Assembly (NCBI RefSeq): GCF_002797895.1
Contig: NZ_PGES01000001.1
Coordinates: 4,526,001-4,590,000, forward strand
Direction: 5' to 3'
Source: Janthinobacterium sp. 67
Lineage (GTDB): Bacteria > Pseudomonadota > Gammaproteobacteria > Burkholderiales > Burkholderiaceae_D
DNA length: 64,000 nt
The notes under the pieces were generated by a model, which saw only the letters and a program-made list of their open reading frames with translations, made no database searches and was not told the DNA's origin. Below, piece after piece: positions 53,739-63,640 of this stretch. Positions within the stretch are counted from its first letter, which is position 1. Every line of letters begins with the position of its first letter. The translations under genes and the position numbers were made by a program.

Positions 53739-55156
53739 AGATCGGCCTGCGCATCCTGCTCGGCTATTTCCTCGTCGTCGGCCTGGCCGCATGGTTCCTG
53801 CTGAACGTCTTCATGGAGCAGGTCAAGCCGGGCGTGCGCTCGACCCTGGAAGATACCCTCGTCGATACCTCGCAGCTGCTGGCCAGCCTGGTGGCGCCCG
53901 ACGTGAAGGCGGGCACGCTGGCGCAGTCGCCCGTGGCCGAACGCATGCAGGATTACGCGCGCCATGGCGTGGACGTCAATATCAATGGCGTGCGCAAGCG
54001 CACGCTCGATTACCGCATCACCATCACGGACCGGCGCGGCATCGTGCTGTTCGATTCCAGCGGGCGCGACGTGGGGCGCGACTATTCGCGCTGGAATGAT
54101 GTGTACCTGACCCTGCAGGGCAAGTATGGCGCGCGCAGCACGCGCAGCCGGCCGGACGACGAGATGTCGACGGTGATGCACGTGGCCGCGCCGATTCGCG
54201 ACGGCAACGAGGTGATCGGCGTGCTGACGGTGGCCAAGCCGAATGCCAGCGTGCAGGCGTTTGTCGAGCGCAGCCAGCGCAAGATATTGCAGCGCGGCGC
54301 CATCCTGTTGCTGCTGTCGCTGCTGATCGGCCTGGCGTTCGCCTGGTGGCTGCACCAGGCGCTGGGCAAGCTGATGGACTATATCGGCGACGTGGAAGCG
54401 GGGCGCAAGGTGGCGCTGCCGGCGCTGGGCACGAACGAGATCGGTACGCTGGGCAGGGCGCTGGAGGCGATGCGTACGCGCCTCGAGGGCAAGGAATACG
54501 TGGAGCAGCTGATGCACACCCTGGCGCACGAATTGAAAAGCCCGATCGCCGCCATCCAGGCTTCGGCCGAGCTGCTGCAGGAAGACATGCCGCCGGCCGA
54601 GCGCCGCCGGTTCCTTGCCAGCATCCTGGAGCAGAACGCGCGCCAGCGGCAGCTGATCGACAAGCTGCTGGCTTTGGTCCGCGTGGAAAAGCAGCAGCGC
54701 CTGGATCACCCCGAGCGCATCGCGCTGGGACCCCTGCTGGCGCAAGTGGCACAGGATGGGGCCGCCACCCTGGCGGCGCGCGGCGTGCGTCTGCAGGTGC
54801 AGGCGGAAGAGGCGAGCGTGGCGGGTGACCCTCTGCTGCTGCGTCAGGCGCTGGGCAATTTGCTCGACAACGCTGCCGGCTTTGCGCCGCCCGGCAGCTG
54901 CATCGACCTGACGGCGCGGCGCCAGGGCAGTCAGGTGGAAATTGCCGTGCGCGACCGCGGCGCGGGCATCCCCGCGTATGCGCAGGAACGCGTCTTCGAG
55001 CGCTTTTATTCCCTGCCGCGCCCGAGCGCCGGCAAGAGCACGGGCCTGGGCTTGCCCTTCGTGCGCGAGGTGGCCTCGCTGCATGGCGGCACGGTCGAAG
55101 TGCTCAACCATGCGGAGGGCGGCGCTTGCGCGCGCCTGTGCCTGCCACTAGCCTAG
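53735..55156 (+). CDS. creC: CreC-type sensor histidine kinase
   Basis: Encodes 473 residues. TM1 is at 7-27, a periplasmic sensor domain at about 28-185 (ending in GNEVIGVLTVAKPN), TM2 at 186-206, followed by HAMP. His265 sits in LAHELKSPIAAI. Then come N box (NLLDNAAGF), G1 (RDRGAGIP), F box and G2 (GKSTGLGLPFVREVASLHGG). It matches E. coli CreC in length (474). It is translationally coupled to creB, and creD begins 86 bases after its stop. Confidence 0.88.
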
Positions 55157-55242
55157 CGCACTTTATTCTCCCGCTTCACACAGACTGCATCGTCAGCGCA
55201 CACAGCTTTTTTACACTGGCCGCCTTACTTCAAGGATGCGCC

Positions 55243-56634
55243 ATGCAAAAAACTCTGTTAGTCAAAGCGTTGATCGTGTTCGGCCTGATGCTGCTGATCG
55301 GCCTGCCTTTGCTGATGATTCAGGAAACGATCAAGGAGCGGATGGAATTCCGCCAGGAAGCCGTCAACAGCATCGCCGCCGATTCGGTGCGCGAACAAAC
55401 CATCATCGGCCCCATCCTCGTGATTCCCTACACGGAACAGTACGAAGAGCGCGTGGAAGTGGCCAAGGGTGATGACAAGGAAGTGAAAGCGCCCGTACGC
55501 ACGGAGTTGCTGCGCCGCACGGTGCAGCGCCGCTTTCTCGTCTACCCGAACAACCTGCTGGTCAACGGCAGCATCGACGCGGACCGCCGCTACCGCGGCA
55601 TTCACCAGGTGCTGGTCTACAGCGGCCAGCATGCGTTCCAGGGCGATTTCACGGTGCCGGCCGGCAGCCAGCTGCCGCGCAAGTCGCCGGACTCGCGCGT
55701 GACCCTGGGCGCGCCTTTCGTCGCCCTGTCCATCGAGGACGTGCGCGGCATCCGCAATATCCCGAAAATCGACTGGGGCGGCCAGAAGATCGAGTTCGAG
55801 CAGGGCACCGACCTGTTTGCCTTCCGCAGCGGCCTTCACGCGCCGCTGGGTGCCATGGCGCTGGCGCAAGCACAACAGGTGAAATTCAGCTTTGACCTGG
55901 GTCTCGACGGCATCGAACGCCAGCATTTCGTGCCGGTGGCGAAAAACAGCCAGATCAGCATCAAGTCGAACTGGCCCCATCCGCAGTTTGGCGGCCGCTT
56001 CCTGCCGTCGCCGAAACACCGCCAGATCAACGCCGACGGCTTTCAGGTCGAGTGGAGCATCTCCTCGCTGGCCACGAATGCGCAAACGCAGTTGAGCACG
56101 ATCGAGGGCGAGTTCAAGGTGCCCGACAGCGCGCCGCTGGGCCAGGTGGACCGCTTCAGCGTGGGCTTCATCGAGCCGGTGAATGTGTATTCGCAGTCGG
56201 ACCGGGCCACCAAATATGGCTTGCTGTTCGTGGCGCTGACCTTTGCCGCCTTCTTCATCTTTGAAATCCTGAAAAGCCTGCCGATCCACCCGGTGCAGTA
56301 TCTGCTGGTGGGTCTGTCGCTGGTGATCTTCTTCCTGCTGCTGGTGGGCCTGGCCGAGCACATCGCCTTCCTCACCGCCTACCTGGTCGCCAGCGCCGCC
56401 TGTATCGTGCTGACCAGCTTTTACCTGGTGCACGTGCTGCACAACGCCTGGCGCGGCATCGGCTTCGGCGTGGCGCTGACGATGCTGTATGGCGCCCTGT
56501 ACGGCTTGCTCAATTCTGAAAACAATGCGCTGGTGATGGGCAGCATCCTGCTGTTTGCCGTGCTGGCCGCCATCATGGTGGCGACGCGCAAGGTGGACTG
56601 GTATCAGATTGGCAAAGGAGCGCCGCAGGAATAG
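55243..56634 (+). CDS. creD: Inner membrane protein CreD
   Basis: Encodes 463 residues, near E. coli CreD (450). One N-terminal helix (7-27), a large periplasmic domain (about 45-355) with the family signature S-V-R-E-Q-T-I-I-G-P-I-L-V-I-P-Y, and five to six C-terminal helices. CreD is the main output of CreBC; its overproduction in other species accompanies envelope changes and altered beta-lactam response, but its molecular action is unknown. AAGGA lies 7 bases before the ATG. I could not find a clean TTCACN6TTCAC cre tag in front of it. A strong terminator follows. Confidence 0.93.
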   Translation: MQKTLLVKALIVFGLMLLIGLPLLMIQETIKERMEFRQEAVNSIAADSVREQTIIGPILVIPYTEQYEERVEVAKGDDKEVKAPVRTELLRRTVQRRFLVYPNNLLVNGSIDADRRYRGIHQVLVYSGQHAFQGDFTVPAGSQLPRKSPDSRVTLGAPFVALSIEDVRGIRNIPKIDWGGQKIEFEQGTDLFAFRSGLHAPLGAMALAQAQQVKFSFDLGLDGIERQHFVPVAKNSQISIKSNWPHPQFGGRFLPSPKHRQINADGFQVEWSISSLATNAQTQLSTIEGEFKVPDSAPLGQVDRFSVGFIEPVNVYSQSDRATKYGLLFVALTFAAFFIFEILKSLPIHPVQYLLVGLSLVIFFLLLVGLAEHIAFLTAYLVASAACIVLTSFYLVHVLHNAWRGIGFGVALTMLYGALYGLLNSENNALVMGSILLFAVLAAIMVATRKVDWYQIGKGAPQE

Positions 56635-56669
56635 GAGCGGCCCGGGCGCCATGCGCCGTAACGCTTGCA

Positions 56670-56706
56670 GCCAGCCCGGACGGTGATCTGTCCGGGCTGG
56701 CTTTTT
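56670..56706 (+). terminator. Strong rho-independent terminator after creD
   Basis: GCCAGCCCGGAC (56670-56681), loop GGTGATCT, GTCCGGGCTGGC (56690-56701), then TTTTT. A 12-bp perfect stem. Confidence 0.93.
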
Positions 56707-56866
56707 GTTTGGCGGCGGCATTAATTGGTAGTTGGTTGGTATTGTTTACGGTATTCTATTGGCATTGCTTTTTAAGTAATGGCGGGCGCCGCGGCGCCTG
56801 CCCGGGGCGGTGCGAGGATGGCGTGTCGTCCTGGTTGTTCTTCCATCTGATAAACGGAGATGAAAT

Positions 56867-57055
56867 ATGATCAAGAAGTCGATGGCTTTCCTGTTTGCGC
56901 TGGGCCTGAGCGCCTCGTATGCGTTTGCCGCTGGCGATGTCACGCAGTGCTATAGCGAGTGCGGGCAAAAAGTGGCCAATTGCCGGGCGCACCTCGGCGG
57001 CAGCCCCATCTGCGAAGATCTGTACCAGCATTGCCTGATCAACTGCCAGCAATAA
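56867..57055 (+). CDS. Small secreted six-cysteine protein with twin CX3C motifs
   Basis: Encodes 62 residues; I do not recognise a named family. A signal peptide (1-22, ending FAA) leaves a mature part of about 40 residues with six cysteines: 28, 32, 39, 49, 56 and 60. C-Y-S-E-C and C-L-I-N-C are two CX3C motifs at the ends and the spacing is mirror-symmetric (3-6-9-6-3), as expected for a disulfide-linked helical hairpin. ACGGAGATGAAAT gives a good ribosome-binding site. It sits between the creD terminator and the rplC promoter as its own transcription unit. Confidence 0.75.
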   Translation: MIKKSMAFLFALGLSASYAFAAGDVTQCYSECGQKVANCRAHLGGSPICEDLYQHCLINCQQ

Positions 57056-57090
57056 GCTTTTCCGGGCGCCAGGCCCGGGAAGTGCAGGAC

Positions 57091-57126
57091 AGGGCGCGCA
57101 AGCCATTGCGCGCTCTGTGTGTTTCT
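57091..57126 (+). terminator. Terminator-like hairpin after the six-cysteine protein gene
   Basis: GCGCGCAA-GCCA-TTGCGCGC (57094-57113) with outer pairs reaching 57091/57116, followed by a T-rich TGTGTGTTTCTG. Confidence 0.6.
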
Positions 57127-57380
57127 GCCATTGCCCGCCAGGGCGCATGGCGCCGTGCTTTGCGCCCGTCAAGTTGGCTTGCGGCGGCATTTTTCCGGCG
57201 CGCCGACAACTCCCGCAGGGGCGTCGCGCAACACTTTGACATACCTCGTGTTAACTTGTTGCGTCAAGGGTTTTTGTGCTATATACTAGCCGGCTTCGGT
57301 ATGGATTCGTCTTTTTTGAGTCCTACGTTACTTTGTAGTTAAACAAGCCCCGCCCAATCGCAGGTGGGAATGGAGAAAAA
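57127..57380 (+). promoter_or_regulatory. rplC promoter region: TTGCGT-N17-TATACT and leader
   Basis: The -35 is TTGCGT at 57259-57264 and the -10 is TATACT at 57282-57287, with a 17-base spacer. Transcription would start near 57294, giving an 87-base leader that ends in GGAGAAAAA before the rplC ATG. The stretch 57127-57258 holds no supportable gene. A dedicated promoter is needed here because the usual S10 promoter lies over 6 kb upstream. Confidence 0.75.
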
Positions 57381-58037
57381 ATGAGCCTAGGCCTTCTCGG
57401 TCGCAAGGTTGGTATGATGCGCATTTTCACGGATGAAGGGGATTCGATTCCTGTCACCGTGTTGGACGTATCGAACAACCGTGTTGCGCAAATCAAAACC
57501 CCTGAAACAGATGGTTACTCCGCTGTTCAGGTCGCATTCGGTCAACGTCGCGCTTCCCGCGTGACCAAAGCTGTTGCTGGTCATCACGCTAAAGCTGGTG
57601 TTGAAGCCGGTACTCTGTTGAAAGAGTTCCGTGTCGACGCTGCCAAAGCCGCTGAACTGAAAGCTGGCGATGTTGTCGCTGCTTCCCTGTTCGAAGTCGG
57701 TCAAAAGATCGACGTGCAAGGCGTTACCATCGGTAAAGGCTATGCAGGCGTTATCAAACGTTACCACTTCGCTTCTGGCCGTGCAACGCACGGTAACTCG
57801 CGTTCGCATAACGTTCCAGGTTCCATCGGTATGGCACAAGATCCAGGTCGCGTTTTCCCTGGTAAGCGCATGACCGGTCATCTGGGTGACGTTAACCGTA
57901 CGATCCAGAACCTCGTGATCGCCCGTATCGATGCCGACCGTCAGCTGTTGCTGGTCAAAGGCGCGATTCCAGGTGCGAAAAATGGCCAGGTAGTTGTCTC
58001 GCCAGCCATCAAAACCAAAGCCAAGAAGGGAGCTTAA
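57381..58037 (+). CDS. rplC: 50S ribosomal protein L3
   Basis: Encodes 218 residues. [16 protein letters not shown] start, the central loop [32 protein letters not shown] reaching the peptidyl-transferase centre, and the [14 protein letters not shown] tail. The conserved Gln methylated by PrmB is present in the loop. It is the first gene of the displaced S10 operon remainder. rplD follows after 3 bases. Confidence 0.98.
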   Translation: MSLGLLGRKVGMMRIFTDEGDSIPVTVLDVSNNRVAQIKTPETDGYSAVQVAFGQRRASRVTKAVAGHHAKAGVEAGTLLKEFRVDAAKAAELKAGDVVAASLFEVGQKIDVQGVTIGKGYAGVIKRYHFASGRATHGNSRSHNVPGSIGMAQDPGRVFPGKRMTGHLGDVNRTIQNLVIARIDADRQLLLVKGAIPGAKNGQVVVSPAIKTKAKKGA

Positions 58038-58040
58038 ACG

Positions 58041-58661
58041 ATGGAACTCAAGCTTCTGAATGCGCAAGGTCAAGCCGCCTCGAACGTTGCTGCAGCCGAT
58101 ACGATTTTCGGCCGTGACTACAATGAAGCGCTGATCCACCAAGTCGTCATCGCTTATCAAGCGAATGCACGTAGTGGTAACCGCAAGCAAAAAGACCGTG
58201 AAGAAGTTCACCACACGACGAAAAAGCCATGGCGCCAAAAAGGTACCGGCCGCGCTCGTGCTGGTATGTCGTCGTCGCCACTGTGGCGCGGCGGTGGTCG
58301 GATTTTCCCGAACTCGCCTGACGAAAACTTCACCCACAAAGTGAACAAAAAAATGTATCGCGCAGGTATCTGCTCGATCCTGTCGCAGCTGGCTCGCGAA
58401 GAGCGCCTGATCGTCATCGACGATCTGACGATCGACGCGCCAAAAACCAAGCTGCTGTCGCAAAAATTGAACGGCCTGGGCTTTGATTCGGTTCTGATCA
58501 TCACCGACGTTCTGAACGAAAACCTGGAACTGGCATCGCGCAACCTGCCTAACGTACTCGTCGTTGAGCCACGTCACGCTGACCCGATGTCCCTGGTGTT
58601 CTACAAGAAGATCCTGGTCACCAAAGCTGCATTGGCCAAGATTGAGGAGATGCTGGCATGA
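58041..58661 (+). CDS. rplD: 50S ribosomal protein L4
   Basis: Encodes 206 residues. The exit-tunnel loop [24 protein letters not shown] is intact. In E. coli L4 represses the S10 operon by binding a leader before rpsJ. Here the leader in front of rplC is a different sequence, so that circuit may be altered. It overlaps rplW by 4 bases (ATGA). Confidence 0.98.
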   Translation: MELKLLNAQGQAASNVAAADTIFGRDYNEALIHQVVIAYQANARSGNRKQKDREEVHHTTKKPWRQKGTGRARAGMSSSPLWRGGGRIFPNSPDENFTHKVNKKMYRAGICSILSQLAREERLIVIDDLTIDAPKTKLLSQKLNGLGFDSVLIITDVLNENLELASRNLPNVLVVEPRHADPMSLVFYKKILVTKAALAKIEEMLA

Positions 58662-58975
58662 GCGCGATTTTGAAACATAGCGAAGAACGCTTGATGAAGG
58701 TGCTGTTGGCGCCCGTGATTTCCGAAAAGGCCACCATGGTCGCGGAAAAGAACGAGCAAATTGTATTCCGCGTACTGCCGGATGCAACCAAGCCTGAAAT
58801 CAAGGCAGCGGTCGAACTGCTGTTCAAGGTTGAAGTTCTGTCCGTGCAAACTGCAAACCGCGAAGGTAAGCAAAAGCGCACCGGCAAGTTCAACGGTCGT
58901 CGTAACCATACCAAGCGTGCTTTCGTGTGCCTGAAGCCTGGCCAGGAAATCAACTTCTCCGAGGAGGCTGCATAA
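58658..58975 (+). CDS. rplW: 50S ribosomal protein L23
   Basis: Encodes 105 residues, full length. [17 protein letters not shown] and the [19 protein letters not shown] region are present. It lies at the tunnel exit and docks trigger factor and SRP. Its stop overlaps the rplB start (TAATG). Confidence 0.98.
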   Translation: MSAILKHSEERLMKVLLAPVISEKATMVAEKNEQIVFRVLPDATKPEIKAAVELLFKVEVLSVQTANREGKQKRTGKFNGRRNHTKRAFVCLKPGQEINFSEEAA

Positions 58976-59802
58976 TGGCACTCGTTAAGATGAAACCAAC
59001 CTCGCCAGGCCGTCGCGGCATGGTGAAGGTGGTGAATGCCGACCTGTACAAGGGTCGTCCATTCGCTGCTCTGGTTGAAAAGAAATCCAAGACCGCTGGT
59101 CGTAACAACAACGGTCACATCACCACCCGTCATATCGGTGGTGGTCACAAGCAACACTACCGCCTGATCGACTTCAAGCGCACCAAAGATGGTATTCCAG
59201 CGAAAGTGGAACGTATCGAATACGATCCAAACCGCACCGCGAATATCGCTCTGCTGTGCTACGCCGACGGCGAACGTCACTACATCATCGCAACCAAAGG
59301 CATGGCCGTTGGCGACAGCGTGATGAACGGTTCGGAAGCACCGATCAAATCGGGTAACTGCTTGCCAATCCGTAACATCCCAGTCGGTACCGTGATGCAT
59401 TGCGTTGAAATGCTGCCAGGTAAAGGTGCCCAAATGGCACGTACCGCCGGCGCTGGCGTTGTGCTGATGGCCCGTGAAGGTACCTACGCTCAAGTGCGTC
59501 TGCGCTCGGGTGAAGTACGTCGCGTGCACATCGAGTGCCGTGCAACCGTTGGTGAAGTCGGCAATGCCGAGCACAGCCTGCGTAAAATCGGTAAAGCTGG
59601 TGCGATGCGCTGGCGCGGTGTTCGTCCTACCGTTCGCGGTGTGGTCATGAACCCGGTCGATCACCCGCACGGTGGTGGTGAAGGTAAAACAGCAGCTGGT
59701 CGTCATCCAGTTTCGCCTTGGGGCCAACAGACTAAGGGTAAGAAGACACGCAGCAACAAGCGTACTACTTCCATGATCGTCTCGCGCCGCGGCAAGAAAT
59801 AA
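58975..59802 (+). CDS. rplB: 50S ribosomal protein L2
   Basis: Encodes 275 residues. Conserved [17 protein letters not shown] start, [18 protein letters not shown], and the C-terminal [14 protein letters not shown] loop with the His needed for peptidyl transfer. An upstream in-frame ATG at 58927 lies inside rplW and is not used. Confidence 0.98.
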   Translation: MALVKMKPTSPGRRGMVKVVNADLYKGRPFAALVEKKSKTAGRNNNGHITTRHIGGGHKQHYRLIDFKRTKDGIPAKVERIEYDPNRTANIALLCYADGERHYIIATKGMAVGDSVMNGSEAPIKSGNCLPIRNIPVGTVMHCVEMLPGKGAQMARTAGAGVVLMAREGTYAQVRLRSGEVRRVHIECRATVGEVGNAEHSLRKIGKAGAMRWRGVRPTVRGVVMNPVDHPHGGGEGKTAAGRHPVSPWGQQTKGKKTRSNKRTTSMIVSRRGKK

Positions 59803-59812
59803 GGGGTAGCAC

Positions 59813-60088
59813 ATGACACGTTCATTGAAAAAAGGGCCGTTCTGTGACGCCCACCTGGTGAAAAAAGTTGAAGCTGCGCAAGCTGCCAAAGACAAAAAGC
59901 CAATCAAAACCTGGTCGCGTCGTTCGACAATCATGCCTGACTTTATCGGCCTGACGATCGCGGTTCATAACGGCAAGCTGCACGTGCCGGTTTATGTTTC
60001 CGAAAACATGGTTGGTCACAAGCTCGGCGAATTCGCACTGACCCGTACGTTCAAGGGCCATGCAGCTGACAAAAAGGCTAAGAAATAA
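59813..60088 (+). CDS. rpsS: 30S ribosomal protein S19
   Basis: Encodes 91 residues, full length. [19 protein letters not shown] at the start and [17 protein letters not shown] at the end are characteristic. Its stop overlaps the rplV ATG by one base. Confidence 0.98.
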   Translation: MTRSLKKGPFCDAHLVKKVEAAQAAKDKKPIKTWSRRSTIMPDFIGLTIAVHNGKLHVPVYVSENMVGHKLGEFALTRTFKGHAADKKAKK

Positions 60089-60417
60089 TGGAAACTAAAG
60101 CTATCCTCAAAGGTGTGCGCCTGTCGGACCAAAAGGGCCGCCTGGTTGCTGACCTGATCCGTGGCAAGAAAGTTGACGCTGCACTCAACATCTTGCAATT
60201 CAGCCCGAAAAAAGGTGCTGCGATCATCAAACGCGTTCTGGAATCCGCTATTGCGAATGCCGAGCACAATGATGGCGCGGACATCGACGAATTGTTCGTG
60301 AAAACGATCTACGTCGAAAAGGGCCCCGTCCTGAAGCGCTTCACCGCGCGTGCAAAAGGCCGTGGCGACCGTATTTCGAAACAATCCTGTCACGTTTACG
60401 TGACTGTCGGTAACTAA
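60088..60417 (+). CDS. rplV: 50S ribosomal protein L22
   Basis: Encodes 109 residues. It has the [21 protein letters not shown] core and the beta-hairpin [16 protein letters not shown] that lines the exit tunnel, where macrolide-resistance changes occur; no deletion is seen. rpsC follows after 9 bases with AAGGAG. Confidence 0.98.
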   Translation: METKAILKGVRLSDQKGRLVADLIRGKKVDAALNILQFSPKKGAAIIKRVLESAIANAEHNDGADIDELFVKTIYVEKGPVLKRFTARAKGRGDRISKQSCHVYVTVGN

Positions 60418-60426
60418 GGAGCCACG

Positions 60427-61251
60427 ATGGGTCAGAAAATTCATCCAACCGGTTTCCGTCTGGCGGTCACCCGTAACTGGGCTTCGCGCTGGTATGCAGG
60501 CAACGGTAATTTCGCTGCCATGCTGAACGAAGACTTGAAAGCACGTGCTTACCTGAAAAAGAAACTGAAGAACGCTTCCGTTGGCCGCATCGTTATCGAG
60601 CGCCCAGCCAAGAACGCGCGCTTCACGATCTACAGCTCGCGCCCAGGCGTGGTCATTGGTAAAAAAGGCGAAGACATCGAAGTACTGAAGTCCGCTTTGA
60701 CCAAGATCATGGGCGTGCCTGTTCACGTGAACATCGAAGAAATTCGCAAGCCGGAAATCGACTCGCAACTGATCGCCGATTCGATCTCGCAGCAGCTGGA
60801 AAAACGGATCATGTTCCGCCGCGCCATGAAGCGTGCAATGCAAAATGCAATGCGCCTGGGTGCTCTCGGTATCAAGATCATGTCGTCCGGCCGTCTGAAC
60901 GGTATCGAAATCGCACGTAAAGAATGGTACCGCGAAGGCCGCGTGCCTCTGCATACCCTGCGCGCAGATATCGACTACGGTACCAGCGAAGCGTCGACCA
61001 CCTACGGCATCATCGGTGTCAAGGTGTGGGTATACAAAGGTGACCGCGCGCCTAACGGCGATGCACCAGTCATCGATACCCCAGCTGACGAGAAGAAAAG
61101 CCGCGGCCCACGCCGTGACGATGGCAAGCCAGCTGGCCGTCCACGTCCAGCCGGTGCCGGTGCGAAACCATCCACAGCACCAGGTGCACGTGTGCGTACC
61201 GCCGCTAAACCGGCCGCCGCAGCAGCACCAGCTGAGAAAGCAGGAGAATAA
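60427..61251 (+). CDS. rpsC: 30S ribosomal protein S3 with long C-terminal tail
   Basis: Encodes 274 residues against 233 in E. coli. The core (1-212) is normal, with the KH domain ([15 protein letters not shown]) and the mRNA-helicase Arg/Lys cluster ([15 protein letters not shown]). The last ~60 residues are a low-complexity Pro/Ala/Lys/Arg tail. Tails of this kind are known in betaproteobacteria and are probably disordered on the ribosome surface. rplP starts 3 bases later. Confidence 0.98.
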   Translation: MGQKIHPTGFRLAVTRNWASRWYAGNGNFAAMLNEDLKARAYLKKKLKNASVGRIVIERPAKNARFTIYSSRPGVVIGKKGEDIEVLKSALTKIMGVPVHVNIEEIRKPEIDSQLIADSISQQLEKRIMFRRAMKRAMQNAMRLGALGIKIMSSGRLNGIEIARKEWYREGRVPLHTLRADIDYGTSEASTTYGIIGVKVWVYKGDRAPNGDAPVIDTPADEKKSRGPRRDDGKPAGRPRPAGAGAKPSTAPGARVRTAAKPAAAAAPAEKAGE

Positions 61252-61253
61252 TC

Positions 61254-61673
61254 ATGCTGCAACCAGCACGCAGAAAGTATCGTAAAGAGCAGAAAGGCCG
61301 TAATACCGGTATTTCGCACAGCCGCGGCACCGCCGTGTCGTTTGGCGAATTCGGTCTGAAGGCAGTTGCGCGCGGTCGTATCACTGCGCGTCAAATTGAA
61401 GCGGCGCGTCGTGCAATGACGCGTCACATCAAGCGCGGTGGCCGTATCTGGATCCGTATTTTCCCGGACAAACCGATTTCGAACAAACCGGCTGAAGTCC
61501 GTATGGGTAACGGTAAAGGTAATCCTGAGTACTACGTCGCTGAAATTCAGCCAGGCAAAGTACTGTACGAAATGGATGGCGTTGATGAAGCGCTGGCACG
61601 GGAAGCATTCCGTCTTGCCGCCGCTAAACTGCCACTGGCTACGACGTTTGTCGTGCGCCAAGTCGGCCAATAA
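61254..61673 (+). CDS. rplP: 50S ribosomal protein L16
   Basis: Encodes 139 residues. [17 protein letters not shown] start, [18 protein letters not shown] and the [20 protein letters not shown] loop, whose Arg is the YcfD hydroxylation site, are present. It contributes to the A-site tRNA pocket. Confidence 0.98.
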   Translation: MLQPARRKYRKEQKGRNTGISHSRGTAVSFGEFGLKAVARGRITARQIEAARRAMTRHIKRGGRIWIRIFPDKPISNKPAEVRMGNGKGNPEYYVAEIQPGKVLYEMDGVDEALAREAFRLAAAKLPLATTFVVRQVGQ

Positions 61674-61685
61674 TTGGAGTTGTAT

Positions 61686-61877
61686 ATGAAAGCATCTGAA
61701 CTCCGCGGCAAGGACCAGCCAGCTCTGCAAAAAGAGCTGAATGACCTGTTGAAGGCACAGTTCGGCCTGCGTATGCAAATCGCTACGCAGCAGCTGAGCA
61801 ACACTTCGCAGCTCAAGAAGGTACGCCGCGATATCGCGCGTGTGAAGACGGTAATGAATCTGAAGGAAGCCAAATGA
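61686..61877 (+). CDS. rpmC: 50S ribosomal protein L29
   Basis: Encodes 63 residues, the usual length, as two helices: [21 protein letters not shown] and [31 protein letters not shown] 61686 is the family start; an in-frame ATG at 61674 overlaps the rplP stop and adds four residues. Its stop overlaps rpsQ (ATGA). Confidence 0.97.
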   Translation: MKASELRGKDQPALQKELNDLLKAQFGLRMQIATQQLSNTSQLKKVRRDIARVKTVMNLKEAK

Positions 61878-62146
61878 ACGAACCAGTGAAACAGTCGCTC
61901 AAGCGCACGCTGATCGGTAAAGTGGTTTCGGACAAGATGGACAAGACCGTTACCGTTCTGATCGAGCGCCACGTAAAACATCCTTTGTATGGCAAGATCA
62001 TCATGCGTTCGAACAAGTATCACGCGCATGACGAGACCAACCAAGTCAAGGCCGGTGACACGGTCGAGATCCAGGAAGGTCGCCCGATCTCCAAAACGAA
62101 GGCATGGACGGTGACACGTGTGGTTCAAGCCGCACCAACCGTTTAA
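61874..62146 (+). CDS. rpsQ: 30S ribosomal protein S17
   Basis: Encodes 90 residues. [31 protein letters not shown] and the [16 protein letters not shown] segment are typical of the S17 OB fold. It is the last gene of this transcript; a terminator follows immediately. Confidence 0.98.
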   Translation: MNEPVKQSLKRTLIGKVVSDKMDKTVTVLIERHVKHPLYGKIIMRSNKYHAHDETNQVKAGDTVEIQEGRPISKTKAWTVTRVVQAAPTV

Positions 62147-62150
62147 ATAA

Positions 62151-62178
62151 AAACCACCGTTTCGGCGGTGGGTTTTAA
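62151..62178 (+). terminator. Terminator between rpsQ and rplN
   Basis: CCACCG (62154-62159), loop TTTCGG, CGGTGG (62166-62171), then GTTTT, with flanking AAA/TTT able to extend the stem. It lies five bases past the rpsQ stop. Confidence 0.7.
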
Positions 62179-62399
62179 TTAGTACTTGCAGGCCCGCAAA
62201 TTGTATGTAATACTTGCGGGCTTCGTTCATGTAACGCCGCAAAGTGTCTGGCCACAGACAGTAGCATTCGCGGTCAGTTGATGTATGAAGGTCATGCACC
62301 CAAACAGTGAAGCCCAGCAGGGCGGCTCTGGCGGGACCAAGACTGACCGTGGGTCTACATTGTGTGGATTCTTCGGCTTAAGTTGGGAAAGAGAATACT
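62179..62399 (+). promoter_or_regulatory. Promoter/leader region of the spc operon (rplN onward)
   Basis: No gene. The region opens with an 8-bp inverted repeat, GCCCGCAA (62192-62199) and TTGCGGGC (62214-62221), around an AT-rich 14-base loop. The spc promoter should be downstream of it, but I could not fix a convincing -35/-10 pair. It ends with GGGAAAGAG before the rplN ATG. Confidence 0.5.
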
Positions 62400-62768
62400 A
62401 TGATTCAAACTGAAAGCCGGCTCGAAGTGGCTGACAATACCGGTGCCAAAGAAGTAATGTGCATCAAGGTATTGGGCGGCTCCAAGCGCCGTTATGCTGG
62501 CATTGGCGATGTGATCAAGGTAACCGTTAAGGTTGCTGCGCCACGTGGCCGTGTCAAAAAAGGTGAAATTTATAACGCCGTGGTTGTGCGCACCGCTAAA
62601 GGTGTTCGCCGCCAAGACGGTTCCCTGGTGAAGTTCGACGGCAACGCCGCCGTTCTGTTGAACGCCAAGCTGGAACCGATCGGTACCCGTATTTTTGGAC
62701 CTGTCACGCGCGAACTGCGCACTGAGAAGTTCATGAAAATCGTGTCCCTGGCACCGGAAGTCCTGTAA
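62400..62768 (+). CDS. rplN: 50S ribosomal protein L14
   Basis: Encodes 122 residues. [28 protein letters not shown] and [15 protein letters not shown] are characteristic. It is the first gene of the spc cluster after a 253-base gap, so it is probably transcribed from its own promoter. rplX follows after 9 bases with AAGGAG. Confidence 0.98.
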   Translation: MIQTESRLEVADNTGAKEVMCIKVLGGSKRRYAGIGDVIKVTVKVAAPRGRVKKGEIYNAVVVRTAKGVRRQDGSLVKFDGNAAVLLNAKLEPIGTRIFGPVTRELRTEKFMKIVSLAPEVL

Positions 62769-62777
62769 GGAGTCGTA

Positions 62778-63092
62778 ATGGATAAGATTCGTAAAAACGA
62801 CGAAGTCATCGTTCTGACCGGGAAAGACAAGGGCAAACGTGGTGTGGTACAGCAGCGTATCGATGCTGAACATATCGTGGTTGACGGCATTAACATCGCT
62901 AAAAAAGCGACTAAGCCAAACCCGATGACTGGCGTAACTGGTGGTATCGTCGATAAGACCATGCCAATTCACGTGTCCAACGTTGCATTGTTCAATGCAG
63001 CGACTGGCAAGGCAGATCGCGTGGGTTTCAAAGAAGTGGACGGCAAGAAAGTTCGCATCTTTAAATCCTCCGGCGAAGTAGTGAAGGCTTAA
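62778..63092 (+). CDS. rplX: 50S ribosomal protein L24
   Basis: Encodes 104 residues. The KOW motif [19 protein letters not shown] is at the start. It is an assembly initiator protein of the 50S subunit, and full length. rplE follows after 6 bases. Confidence 0.98.
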   Translation: MDKIRKNDEVIVLTGKDKGKRGVVQQRIDAEHIVVDGINIAKKATKPNPMTGVTGGIVDKTMPIHVSNVALFNAATGKADRVGFKEVDGKKVRIFKSSGEVVKA

Positions 63093-63098
63093 GAAATC

Positions 63099-63638
63099 AT
63101 GGCACGTCTCCAAGAATTCTATAAAGAAAAAGTCGTTGCCGACCTGACCAGCAAGTTTGGTTACAAGTCGGTAATGGAAGTTCCACGCCTGACCAAGATC
63201 ACCCTGAACATGGGTGTTGGTGAGGCTATCGCGGATAAAAAAGTTCTCGAGCACGCAGTTGCTGACTTGACCAAGATCGCCGGCCAGAAGCCAGTGACCA
63301 CCAAGTCCCGCAAAGCGATCGCAGGCTTCAAAATCCGTGAAGGTTACCCGATCGGTACGATGGTCACCCTGCGCGGCGCTCGCATGTACGAGTTCCTGGA
63401 TCGCTTCATTACCGTGGCTCTGCCGCGCGTACGCGATTTCCGTGGTGTGAACGGCCGTGCATTTGATGGTCGTGGCAACTACAACATCGGTGTCAAGGAA
63501 CAGATCATTTTCCCTGAAATCGAATACGACAAGATTGACGCGTTGCGCGGTATGAATATCAGCATCACGACAACCGCTAAGACCGATGACGAAGCCAAAG
63601 CTTTGCTCGCCGCCTTTAAATTCCCTTTCAGGAACTGA
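63099..63638 (+). CDS. rplE: 50S ribosomal protein L5
   Basis: Encodes 179 residues, with [40 protein letters not shown] and the C-terminal [19 protein letters not shown] segment. It binds 5S rRNA and the P-site tRNA elbow. rpsN follows 2 bases after its stop. Confidence 0.98.
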   Translation: MARLQEFYKEKVVADLTSKFGYKSVMEVPRLTKITLNMGVGEAIADKKVLEHAVADLTKIAGQKPVTTKSRKAIAGFKIREGYPIGTMVTLRGARMYEFLDRFITVALPRVRDFRGVNGRAFDGRGNYNIGVKEQIIFPEIEYDKIDALRGMNISITTTAKTDDEAKALLAAFKFPFRN

Positions 63639-63640
63639 TC

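Noticed and set aside
55157..55242. cre tag (TTCACN6TTCAC) before creD
   Set aside because: Only one clear TTCAC is present, with a TTCTC four bases before it; spacing does not fit, so the CreB box is not supported.
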